Assembly: GCA_023630585.1 (NCBI GenBank)
Contig: CM042547.1
Location: 5,682,368-5,746,367, forward strand
Direction of reading: 5' to 3'
Source: Cranoglanis bouderius
Lineage: Eukaryota; Chordata; Actinopteri; Siluriformes; Cranoglanididae
Length of the DNA stretch: 64,000 nucleotides
The notes beneath the pieces were generated by a model, which saw only the letters and a list, made by a program, of their open reading frames with translations, was not told the DNA's origin and searched no databases. Positions within the stretch are counted from its first letter, which is position 1. The number at the start of each line of letters is the position of its first letter. Below, one piece after another: positions 53,786 through 64,000 of this stretch. The position numbers and the translations under genes were made by a program.

Positions 53786-55249
53786 GTTTGGAGAATAGGT
53801 CACCTGCCCAATAATATACAGTGGACAGCAGTGCTTTGTTCAGAATCTTATACTGATGAACAGCTGGTGGACAAATTGTACACACTGTACATGGAAATGA
53901 TAGTTTTTCATTATCCACATACTAGGTATGTGTGTCAGATAAAATAGTGAGTAAGTGTGTTAAGTATTTAAAGCCCTATCACTGCTGAACTAATACACTG
54001 ACGCCTGTCAACCACAATTTCTTTCCCCATGCATGATGGTTATTGCTAATGTCTAAAAGACTAACATGTGAGAAGATTGTGTTATAATTGTAAATAATTG
54101 TTTTAGGACAATAAATAAAAAGGTGCTCTTAAATGAATTCAGTCAGTGCAACTGGAAACAAATAACAACTTCAAGTCTAAGTTAAGGCACCATCCCTTAC
54201 ATAGAGGTCTGAATGCACGATCTGAGTCAGTACAGGTTCAGAGATTATTCTATAAACTTGCTAGAACTGAACATATTTGATTTTTATTATTCTGGGAATA
54301 ATCCAGGCTAGCTGGACCCGTTTGAACTGAAATGATCTCTAACAATACATGATCAGAGGAACGGACATTCCATAAGTAAATGTTTTCTTTTGCCTAGTAG
54401 CAATATGGCAATGCTGAAGAATATGAATTGTTATATACACTGTTATGAAAAGAGGTTAAATCTAGAACTCCTACCAGTACTTCAGGTTTTTTCTCTGGGG
54501 GAGTCATTTAAGGTTCTATGCAGAATCCTACAACAGAGTATTTCCCTATCAGAAAGGGTTCCTTTTTAGTAATCTGGGTTCCTAATCCATTAGTAACCCT
54601 TAAAGGATACTTATATCTAAAAGTGTAACATAACTTGCCTTTCAGCTATTACAGCATGTCTCTTTTATTCAGGAAGTACAAGGGAGACATAACTTTATCA
54701 TAACTATAACTTTATTAAAGAACACAGAATAAGCATACCTTTTAACAACTCACGACCCATAACAGGAAGAAACAACAAACACCTGCCTCTAAATATTCAA
54801 ACTCCTAATAACATTAACCTATAGTTTATACATTTAAACAGTAACATGCAATGCATCAAGATAACACTAATATATAAAGGGTAGATATAGGGCTAAGTTA
54901 AAAATGACAAAAGCAGCATGCTATATTTTCTCTATTTTCACTCCCTTCTTGTTAATCTTAGAACAAATCTCAGCACACATCATTAAAGGTTGATTACAGT
55001 TTATTTATGGCAATAAAAAGCCAACTAACAAGTAGGGAACAAATAGGGGTGTATAATGGATATAAAAATATCAATTTTGTGTATAGAATAATGGAATTAT
55101 AAAATAATGGAAGACCGGTGACCTGTCAATACCCTGTATATATATTTAATATTATATTTTTGTTTTCTCTTACCTCCCAGACCATTCATGAGACCGATTA
55201 ACAAACGTGACCATTCACGAGACCCATTAGCAAGGCCCTGCCACTCATC
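53786..55249. other. Spacer between PCSK9 and BSND, no recognised feature
   Basis: AT-rich sequence without coding signal or clear repeat ends. The rest of the spacer (56350-58630) is similar, apart from the fragments listed separately and an AATAAA plus poly(A) pattern at 57907-57939. Confidence 0.5.
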
Positions 55250-55861
55250 ACCAGTAGGTGGCAGTATAATGTTTTGAGAAAACCCAACACTGCCTACCAG
55301 CAAAATAATTTTATCCCAGCAGACAAGCATGGTGGTGGGAATGTCAAGATCTGGGGCTGCTTTTCCTCCTCTGGACCAGGACAACTCCTCATCATTAAAG
55401 GAACCATGAGGTGTACCAGCAGAGTCTTGAGCAGAATGTTATGCCATCTGTTAAAAAGCTAAAACTGGGCCAAAAGTGGGACTTCCAACATGACAACGAC
55501 TCAAAGCATTCAAGCAACTCTACCAAAGAATGGCTCAGGAGAAAGAAGATTTGTGTTTTCAGTTGGCCAAGTGAAAGTCTTGATCTGAATCCAACTGAGA
55601 TGCTGTGGCAGGACCTGAAACAGGTAGTTCATGCAGACAGCCTTAAAAACCCACTCTTGATTGAGTTTTATAAGGAGCAGTGGGCAAAAATCCCTCAAGA
55701 TGTCAAAGATGGATTAGTGGTAGTAGGAGACATTTACTAGAAGTTATTGTTGCCAATGCTGGTGCCACAAGCAACTGACTGAAGGGTTCACATGTTTTTG
55801 CACACATGAAATCTTAATTATATTAAAAAAAAAAAAATAATAAAAAATAAAAAAAAAATTA

Positions 55862-55954
<93 letters not shown>

Positions 55955-55970
55955 GTTACAGCCTGTTGCA
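55250..55970 (+). mobile_element. Tc1-like transposon 3' half with (TA)n tail
   Basis: The plus strand gives transposase pieces GNVKIWGCFSSSGPG (near 55340) and then a frame at 55411-55740 with FQHDNDSKHSSNST and LDLNPTEMLWQDLK. The 5' half is missing. An A-rich stretch and an 88-bp (TA)n tract (55864-55951) follow. The end near 55970 is approximate. Confidence 0.65.
55864..55951. repeat. (TA)n microsatellite
   Basis: About 44 TA units after the Tc1-like fragment at 55250. Confidence 0.95.
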
Positions 55971-56149
55971 TTCTTTTAAAATAAAAATAAAGTTATCTCA
56001 ATGATTTGGAACAGGGTACACCTAGTCCAGTGTCAATAAGAAAATCAAACCAATAACATCAATGTGTACAATAACAACCAATGTGTCAGGTTGTATAAGG
56101 TATTATAAATTATTATATAAATTATAAACCAATATACTGTATATTATTA

Positions 56150-56345
56150 TATTGCATAAGTATTCACCTCCTTTCCATATTTTGAAGGGTAACAATCTAC
56201 TGGATTATATGTCATGAATCTACACAAAATAGCCCACAATATTGGAGTGGCAGGTAATGGGTATCAGTACAGTTTGCAAAATTATTTACAAAATGCATAA
56301 GTATTCACCCCCATTGCTATGAAACTCCTAAATTATTTTGGAAAT
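56150..56345. mobile_element. Two tandem Tc1-like terminal fragments
   Basis: TTGCATAAGTATTCACC occurs at about 56155 and again (TGCATAAGTATTCACCCC) at about 56298. Both match the left end of the element at 46702. No transposase is present between them. Confidence 0.5.
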
Positions 56346-56525
56346 TGGCACATTTTGACAGTAGTTGAGTTTTTGGCACTGAGTTTATTTCTCTATTTTG
56401 CCCCCTAATGAAATAACAGAGATTTGTTCTTTTATCAAAATGTTTAATTCAAGTATGGTTCACAATTTCAATTTAGAAGATTTATGTCTCTCATTCCCCT
56501 AATGGTAATTCTACTATTTTGTGAT

Positions 56526-56562
56526 ACACTATATGGCCAAACGTTTGTGGACACCCAAAGCA
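56526..56562 (+). mobile_element. Terminal fragment of the ACTATATGGCCAAAAG family
   Basis: ACACTATATGGCCAAACGTT followed by TGTGGACACCC is a bare terminus; nothing of the transposase follows. Confidence 0.5.
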
Positions 56563-57539
56563 GATGTGTCTTCACTTATGACACCAAAAAAACCAACAGT
56601 GTGACAACAAAAAAACATGCCGTTTAATACTCCTTTCAAAGAAGACAAAAGCTTACAGCGAAGGAATGGAAATTAGAGAAATAAACCTTCAGTGCTAAAC
56701 TTAATAGCAAAGTAAATATTAAACATAATGAGGTTATTATACACCCTCTACACACAATAAATAAGTGAATGAATAAATCTTACGATACATACAGTATTAC
56801 ATGATAAAAATATTATACATAATAGCAAAGTATTACAATGTACAAACAGACCTCAGGTTATATACAGTACATGACTGATCATCAGACAGGTTGTTGTATT
56901 TTATAATAAATAAATCTGTGATCATAATTGCTGTTTATTATGCTGTTTAAATGGCCTGTTTATTTATTAGCCTGTGTTAGGATTAACATAACAAGAAAGC
57001 AAAAATTTAATACACATGTGCAAAGCAAAGTTAAAGGTCAAAAGAGCAAAATATTTATTTTAATATTTAAATATTCAAGATATTGAACATTTACTTTCTT
57101 TGTTTTAAATATAGCAATATTTTAAAACCTTCTGTTTACTTCCCATTTTAATGAAAAAAAAAACCCAAAAAGATTATGTTTTCTGCAGATTTATGTGAGT
57201 AAAATGTAAAAATAAATAAATAAATAAAACATGTGATGTTATCACGATGTTATGCCCTGAAATTGCGCATCTCAATTCAAGTAAACACATAGAACCTCAT
57301 ATGGATAATATTTAATTATGTGACGAAAAATGAAACCATATGCCTTACATGTGAAAAATAAACATGCAAAAATAAATACATCATGGGAGAAAATGACGTG
57401 TGGTAACGTGTCTTTCCACACTTGCATACTCGAAAAGTGTCTCTCTGCTACTTTTGCACTAGGTTTTTTTTTTTTCTGGTCAATCGGTGGAAACTTAGTT
57501 GTGCAGCACTTGTATCACAGTTAGCTGCAGATTGAGTCT

Positions 57540-57600
57540 TGGACTGTATTTTGACCCATTTGTAAGTTGATTTGGATAAAAGCGTTTGTGAAATGAATAC
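57540..57600 (+). mobile_element. SINE/LINE tail fragment
   Basis: TTTGGATAAAAGCGTTTGTG followed by AAATGAATA matches the tail shared by many fish SINEs and their partner LINEs. No head is visible. Confidence 0.4.
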
Positions 57601-58484
57601 GTTGCACCTAGAAATATTACAGGGTTCTAGGAGGTCAAACAGCTAAACAGTTTAGACTGTTTTCCGGTATCTCCAGAAATGGCTCTTGTTCGTCTGAGTG
57701 AAAGTTAATCCCAGCTCCTGTCTGTCTGTCCTGCAGAAATTCTCCTATTAAATATAGTCAGATGCTGCCTTCTGCAGTTCTGTTATAATGATTGCATTGT
57801 GTTATGTTGACCACTGAGATCTGAGATGAAAATCGTTGGAAAGCTGTTGAAATTATTGTATACCACTTTGCATTACAACTTTGAATGTATTCCAGGTGAA
57901 ACAAATAATAAAATACCTCAATATTGAAAAAAAAAAAAAGACTAAATTACACTAAACTATGTCTGAGTGAGTGGATTTCTCTGAGTTGCATTATACTGAC
58001 ACCTGAATGGGTTGATATGCACCCTAATCATTCACTGACTGTGACTCAAAGTAAACCCTGTGTGCATGTGTGTGTTTTCCTTATAAAGCAATGACTATGT
58101 CTGGTTATTTTCACAGCGGTGCTGCAGGCCTTCTATCCAGGGTTGTCATGTTTGTTTGATGGCAGATGGTATAAACACAGCTGAACCTGAATATTAATCT
58201 AAATGCACCTGTCTCATAACAGCTCGTCATATCAGATACTAGCCCTGCACACTTCTTGTTTAACCCTTTTATTCATCATATTGCTCTTCTTGTTGTCTTC
58301 CCCAGCACACTTGATTGAAGGAAACATTTTGGCAGCTGCTTCCATTGTAAAGCTGCTGACTGTGATACAAAGCTGTATTCATAACCCGGGTTTAAAGTTT
58401 AAATATTTACTAGCTCTCTCTCACCACTTCCTCCTTTTCATCCACTTTTCCTGTACTCCTGTCTCCAAGGTGAATCGCAGTCAG

Positions 58485-58585
<101 letters not shown>

Positions 58586-58635
58586 CACTACCCATTCTGC
58601 ATTTATGACCCATGAGTTAAAAAGCATTTCAGACT

Positions 58636-58641
58636 TTTATT
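58636..58641 (-). promoter_or_regulatory. AATAAA overlapping the BSND stop codon
   Basis: The BSND coding end reads GAA TAA AAG on the minus strand, so an AATAAA hexamer overlaps the stop codon. If used, the 3' UTR would be only about 20-30 nt. A second AATAAA lies on the same strand at 58268-58273. Confidence 0.4.
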
Positions 58642-60912
58642 CACTATCCAGCTCTGTTTTTAAGCAGCTGGGATCATCCAGCTCCCCGTAGTAGAGATCA
58701 GTATCAGGTTGTGCAGCCCTGTTGTCTGTAAGAGAGGCACTCGAGCAGGCCTGGTGCATGCTGGGAGAGCTTTGGAGGATGCCAGTGATCTCAGGAGATT
58801 TTTCTGTCTCAGTTAGTGAGAGGATTTCATCCTTTTCAACATCCTCTAACTGACTGAAAACAGCCAGAGGAGCCCTGACGGGTTCATCCGAACTGTCACT
58901 GGAATTAAAAAAAAAAAAGAAAAGAAAGAAATCAGTTCTGCAAAAGTGAACAGCACAGAGTTGTACTGGGGCTATCGTGGGCACAGAATCACCCAAATGG
59001 GACAGTTAGAGTTTAGGGAAAACTGGTATTTTTGGTATTCAACTCTCTAGTTTGAGTGAGTCTATGCCCATGATAGCCTCAGATTCCTGTTCTTGGCTGA
59101 CAGGAGTGGAACCTGATGTGGTTTTCTGCTGTTGTAGCCCATCCACCTCAAGGTTTTGTGTGTTGTGCGTTCTGAGATGCTTTTCTGCTCACCACGGCTA
59201 TAAAGAGTGCTTATTTCAGTTACTATAGACTTCCTGGCAGCTGAAATCAGTCTGGCCATTCTCCTCTGATTTCTCTCATCAACAGTGTGTTTCAGCCTGC
59301 AGACCCTCTGCACACAGGATGTTGGGTTTTTTTTATTTTTTTTTTTTTTTTATTTTTTCTTTACCATTCTGTGTAAACTCAGTTGTTTCTGAAATACTCA
59401 AACCAGCCACCAGGCACCAACAACCATGCCACGATTAAAGTCACAGTGATCACCCCCCCCCCCCCCCCCATTCTGATGTTTGATCTGAACATTAACTTGA
59501 AGCTCTCGATCTGTAGCTGCACTGTGCTGATGCCACATCATTGGCTGATTAGATAACAGCATAAATGAGCAGGTATACACATGTTCCTATTAAAGTGACC
59601 AGTGAGTGTATACCAGTGTGTATCAGTGTACATTCACAAAACAAAAACTTGGACATATCTAGTTCTCTGAAACAAGCATGAAATCTCTTAGTTCTTTGAG
59701 CCTGCAGGATTAAAACTCCATCCCATCGATATTACCATCAAGATAATCTCATCATAGTCTACATAACCACATTCACTGTCTGGCCAGATTCAATCAGCGG
59801 ACCTCTGAGCCTTGTTAGTGTGGGACTGATGGGAGAAGTGATGGATAACGATTGCTGATAGGCCATGCAAGCACACAGTCAGACTGAGAAAGCCTCTCGT
59901 TCTGATGTTGTGAAATAGATTGCATTAGTATAAGTGAATCGATTGCCGGTTATTTTGAGTATGTCTTTCTTTAACTGCACGGGCATTTTGTGTTGAAAAT
60001 AGCTGGCCAGTACCTGAGTGTAATATAGTGTAATGTAAACCATTGCAATCATGGCTATATATCGATATTTAAACTGCAAACATTTGGCAAAGTTTAACTG
60101 GTTCATTTTGAACCTCCAACCAAGCCTTGGTATCATGTTCCTAGAAATCTGTTGTTCATGTTGCTGTGACCTACCTGACCTGTAGGACCTTGACTTCAGC
60201 ACACAGCTCCTGTTTCTCACTGCTTCCTAACACTTCCTGTTCTGGCAGGATGAATGTTACCTACAGAATGCAGCAATGTGACTTCTGTAAAGCTGACCAA
60301 CAATGTGGATTGCTGGTATATAACATAAACTGTGTTTAGACAGGTAATGCTACATAATAGGTATGTGGTCTTTTCCTGGGTGTCAGAATAGCTAATAATT
60401 ACAATACGGATCAGAATTTGGTTTCAGTTGGACCATATTTATACTGATACATTGATAATGTTGAGCAAGTGCTTGCAGGACGATAACATATACTATATTT
60501 AGTCAGGTAAATAAGAAATAAAAAATAATTTCAGCTGAGCATTTACTCTGGAGTCCTGCCTTATCCAATGTGGTTGAACACCGAAATGCTGACATATAAT
60601 AGTAAATGCAATACATTAACGAATTCACAGAATCTGTTACTAAAACATGCAGTTTATATACAGTATACAATCAATGCCATATAATGAGTGCTTAGCAGAG
60701 TACACGCATTGCTGCATGTGAATTTTTTTCCTCACCCGTGGGTAGCACTGGCACATGCTCCAAACTGTCCCAATGCTCACCATCAGCACCCCCATTGTAC
60801 AGAATGTGACAAACACCTGAGGCTCCTCCACAGCCACCAAGAAGACTCCCAGTGCCACCAGCACCAGCCCCAGGACGATGAGCCCATAACGGTAAGGCTT
60901 GTTCTCTGCCAT
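58637..60912 (-). CDS. bsnd: Barttin, ClC-K chloride channel accessory subunit, 3 coding exons
   Basis: Barttin is a two-pass membrane protein that brings ClC-K chloride channels to the plasma membrane and activates them in kidney and inner ear. Minus-strand coding exons are 60736-60912, 60175-60260 and 58637-58898 (525 nt, 174 residues plus stop). Exon 1 gives MAENKPYRYGLIVLGLVLVA and a second hydrophobic segment ending WSMCQCYPR. The membrane spans lie at about residues 8-27 and 34-52, and the two cysteines after the second span match the palmitoylated pair in human barttin. Exon 2 starts VTFILPEQE. Exon 3 is acidic and ends DTDLYYGELDDPSCLKTELD, matching the human DLYYG tail. The exon 2 donor at GTAGGT gives the phase needed by exon 3. 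The protein is about half the human length (320), mostly through a shorter cytosolic tail. I see no PPxY motif in it. Confidence 0.85.
59085..59614 (-). mobile_element. Truncated Tc1-like element inside BSND intron 2
   Basis: The minus strand shows the family's transposase N-terminal half (RRMARLISAARKSIVTEIS, RTTHKTLRWMGYNSRKPHQV) and a terminal end near 59600 (AGTGACCAGTGAGT). The C-terminal half is missing. A 17-base C run lies at 59453-59469. Confidence 0.7.
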
Positions 60913-63647
60913 TTAGACTATGTGTGGAGCTCCGAAAAAAAAAGAGAGAACAATCCGAAGAATAGAAATCCAGTGACTTTAGCTGCAATGAGGTCAAAGT
61001 GAGAACAAGTCGTCAGACCACATGTGATTGGTGGTTTGCATGGAGAGAGGAGAACAAAGCTGTCGGGATCATTGAAGTGCTAATGGACCTTGACCAGGTG
61101 ACCTTCCCCAAGGCTGCACCTGTACTGTGCCTAAGCAATTCTACAAAAGTGAAAAGCACAGAAGTGTACTGGGGCAATTTTTGAGGGGTTGGGTATATAT
61201 AGGTAGAGTGATAAACACAAAATAATTATCAGCATCTGTCAATAATACACACCAAAGTACTAATAGCCAATAGTTCAAATAATAATACAATTAAATACAT
61301 TCCAGTAGTACCAATTTAAACTGACCTACAATGTACACTGTGTACTTATTGTACATTGTCATTAGTGTCTAGTATACACTGTGAATGCTAATATACTACA
61401 TATTGATTTTTTAAAAAAGGAAGAAAAAAAAAAGCAACAACTTATTTTTAGGGATGGGTGAGACAAAAACACCTGAAAACTAAATTTTCACATATTTTGC
61501 AAATATTCATCATACTATGAAATCTTTATCAGCTTTATACTACTTAATAGTTCATAATGTTAAGTGAAACTAAAACAAGATGCAACAATTAGTAACTGTT
61601 ATGGGTTAAGACTTGGTTTAAACATAAAATTTGTCTCATTCACAGATAATTTGGTTGTTTTGCTGCAATCTGGTTTAGCCTGTTTAAATATCTGTTGTCG
61701 AATTACATACAGGTTTAATATTAGGCCACTCGGCTCAACATCAATGTTATTGCTACACACCGACATCACAAATCTCAACAGCTTTACAGTGCTGAAGTGA
61801 TAGTATAGTGAGCAGTAAGTTGATTTAGTCATTTTATTTGACATTAAACATCAAAATATCATAAAGAGTGACATTAAAAAGTTAGGTTTATACAAAAGTT
61901 AAGCAAATACACAACTTGAACATACAGTATATTTTATTTAAAATGCCTGTTGCACATAAGCCTGTGTATTAAGAAGTATAAATGAAAAGGAAAGTAGTAG
62001 AAAAGAGAAGTGATTTACATTCATTCAGGGCAGTGCATTTCTTTTACAACATGTCACTATATAAACTTGTGGCAAAATGAAAATCAAGAATGACCTCCTC
62101 TTAAATAACACATGCTGGTCCAAGACGTTAAAGCTTATGAGCCATTACACTGATCAGTGGTCCAAGGCACTACCAAGAATTTACACTGGGTTTTTTTTGT
62201 TTTTTTTGTTTTTTAAATTGGCACTGTCAGGATAAATACACAGTTATAACAGAAGATGCTTTCAGCTAGCAAAACAAGACCAGTAAAGCAACATACACAC
62301 ACAATAATTATAAACACACAAACTTTCTATTACAATCTAATCTGTCTATCAGCTTAGCCAAAAATCTATTCCCGTTCAGGGCCCATTTGCACCATAGTGT
62401 TGGAGTGGCATTAATACTGCAGGGTTCTCATGAAAGTATCTACGATGATCTGAAAACGGTCAGGAAAGTGGGGTGAAATATTCTGTCACAAACATTCCTA
62501 GTGTCAACATAACAGCACTGTTCTTGGCACTGTCAATACCTAGCTGGGATTATTATACTCTTCTTTCATTACCATTGTTTCCCATCCTGTAATGTGCATA
62601 TTGCTACTTCGTAATGTAGAAATGCAAATGCCCCACCAGGCATTACTCTGGATCTGAAACATGATTTTGTCATGATCAATTAGAAATTAGAGTTGTCTCA
62701 AAATAAGAACTTCCTCTCTTCCCTCTCAGGAAGCAACTATGAAAGGAAACTATTCAGCCAAAGTACTTTATGTTAAATCTGTTATTAAAGACAGCTATGA
62801 CTTTGCATGTGGTTCTACAAGCACATCTACAGCCCTTTCTCTGCCATTCACATTTAGAAAAAGAAAATGCTTCTGTAAAGCATTCTTCGGATGGTTAAGA
62901 GTTTTTCTCATAAGGAAACTCTTCGCTCTAGCATTCTATAAACGCCTTCCCCCAGAGGGCCAAACTCCCCCCCCACACACACACTTTATCCACCATTACA
63001 TTAAAGTACAAAAAAGACATACTTAAACTATTTGCCTCAATCATTATAAAGAGATAAGGACAAAATATTTTTCTCCTGATGTAAAATATCTGGAAATCTA
63101 TGTTTCCTAACTTTTTTGCCCATCGGTGTAGGAGAAACCAAACCAAAAGTACTCCCTGAAAATTGTGTACTTAAAGTACAAAAAAACAAAAAAAAGGCAG
63201 CTCATTTATCAGCCATAAAATTGACTCCTGTCCCACTTTTAGCAGAGCTTTAGCAATGGCTCTAAACTTTTTGGCCATCTGTTAGAAAAAAAAAAAAACT
63301 CATTTGGGCGAGTCTTAACTTCTAATGACTCATTGTCTGAAGAATTTATTCTGCTGCGGATTTCCATGTCAAGGACACTTCTAAGGAGTAAAAAGGTAGA
63401 CAATATTCCACATAGGATTAAAGCTGCAAGTTACTTGGTATTATTAGGTAATAAAAAGTAATATGACTAGCATTAAGCCATTGATGAGCATGTGCTTCTT
63501 ACTGGATGTAATCAGATGAGCTCATAATGGTCACTTGTGGTTTTCAAACTGCCTGAGTGATTTACAACAAATACTGAAAACATACAGCCTGGGATTCAGC
63601 ACTTAGCTCTCATTAGCACCTAATTGGTCATCATTGTTCTCAAGTGG
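60913..63647. other. Spacer between BSND and the next gene; part is probably its 3' UTR
   Basis: No coding signal. If the gene at 63648 ends like a typical vertebrate gene, its 3' UTR runs down from 63647 on the minus strand. Minus-strand AATAAA candidates lie near 63346 and 61834. The BSND promoter should lie just above 60912, but no clear element is seen. Confidence 0.4.
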
Positions 63648-63834
63648 TCAGGAAGGCTGAGTCAGGATCACAGCTGGCTGTGGGAGTGTGGTGGTCTTCA
63701 TGACAGTCTCATAGGATGGTGGAGGCTCCATGTCCCAGGGAGGTGGCGTCCCAGGTAGGCTGTTGAGTATGGGAGGGGAGTTCTGGGCTGAGCGCCGCTC
63801 TTCTGCTGAAGCCCTGCGGATCCTGTCCAGCCTC
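63648..63834 (-). CDS. Last coding exon of a PPxY-tail membrane-protein gene, probably TMEM61; 5'-partial
   Basis: After a TTTATCGTCTACAG acceptor, one exon reads RLDRIRRASAEERRSA, then a proline-rich segment with WDMEPPPSYETVM, and ends LPQPAVILTQPS before TGA at 63648-63650. This gives 61 residues plus one codon split at the acceptor. PPPSY is a PPxY ligand for WW domains of NEDD4-type ligases. The basic segment followed by a Pro-rich PPxY tail looks like the cytosolic end of a small membrane protein. TMEM61 lies next to BSND in human, in the same orientation as here, and ends with a similar PPPSYE motif, so TMEM61 is the best guess. The rest of the gene lies beyond the window; another PPxY protein cannot be excluded, so no symbol is given. 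Confidence 0.6.
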
Positions 63835-64000
63835 CTGTAGACGATAAAGAGTTATAAATAGTTGTCCACTGTGATAAGTTGCCAGCCAATACAAGACAAT
63901 ATATTTCCTTCCTCAGACCTAAAAGCACTGGCTCTATATTACTTGTTTACTTCAGGTATTTACGTAAGGTAGATAAACCTTCCAACAGTTGCTGGACAAT

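Noticed and set aside
60688..61002. Plus-strand frame of 104 codons
   Set aside because: Antisense shadow of BSND exon 1.

Overview
The window is eukaryotic and reads as a teleost fish chromosome. Genes are cut into short exons with GT-AG introns. The introns and spacers are full of (GT)n, (CT)n and (TA)n microsatellites, Tc1-like DNA transposons, MITEs and tRNA-derived SINEs. The SINE families suggest an otophysan, perhaps a catfish, but that last step is inference. No prokaryotic feature (operon, CRISPR, RBS, IS element) is present.

Layout. (1) 1-32056, plus strand: the 3' four fifths of USP24, a giant ubiquitin-specific protease. I could place 54 exons that join in one frame to 2110 codons plus stop; the 5' end lies outside the window. 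A 3' UTR of about 2.9 kb runs to a poly(A) signal at 34969. (2) 35845-52287, minus strand: a complete PCSK9 of 12 coding exons and 659 residues. Its introns hold many Tc1-like insertions, including a young element nested inside an older one. A promoter region with a sterol-regulatory-element match and a GC box lies at 52546-52581. (3) 52700-58636: a transposon-rich spacer. (4) 58637-60912, minus strand: BSND (barttin), three coding exons, about 174 residues. (5) 60913-63647: spacer or 3' UTR. (6) 63648-63834, minus strand: the last coding exon of a gene with a PPxY tail, probably TMEM61 by position and motif.

Gene order and relative orientation (USP24, then PCSK9, BSND and TMEM61 in the opposite orientation) match what I recall of human 1p32.3, so this is a conserved syntenic block. 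The genes do not share one pathway. USP24 is a cytosolic/nuclear deubiquitinase. PCSK9 is a secreted convertase-like protein that controls lipoprotein receptors. Barttin is the accessory subunit of ClC-K chloride channels.

I found no new multi-gene system. The items most worth a second look are: 3' splice sites in USP24 whose pyrimidine tract is replaced by (TG)n; two successive GC-AG introns; a three-level nest in the last USP24 intron (tyrosine-recombinase retroelement, Tc1-like element, SINE); two long perfect hairpins; a Gln-Gly autocleavage junction in PCSK9; and a poly(A) signal overlapping the BSND stop codon.
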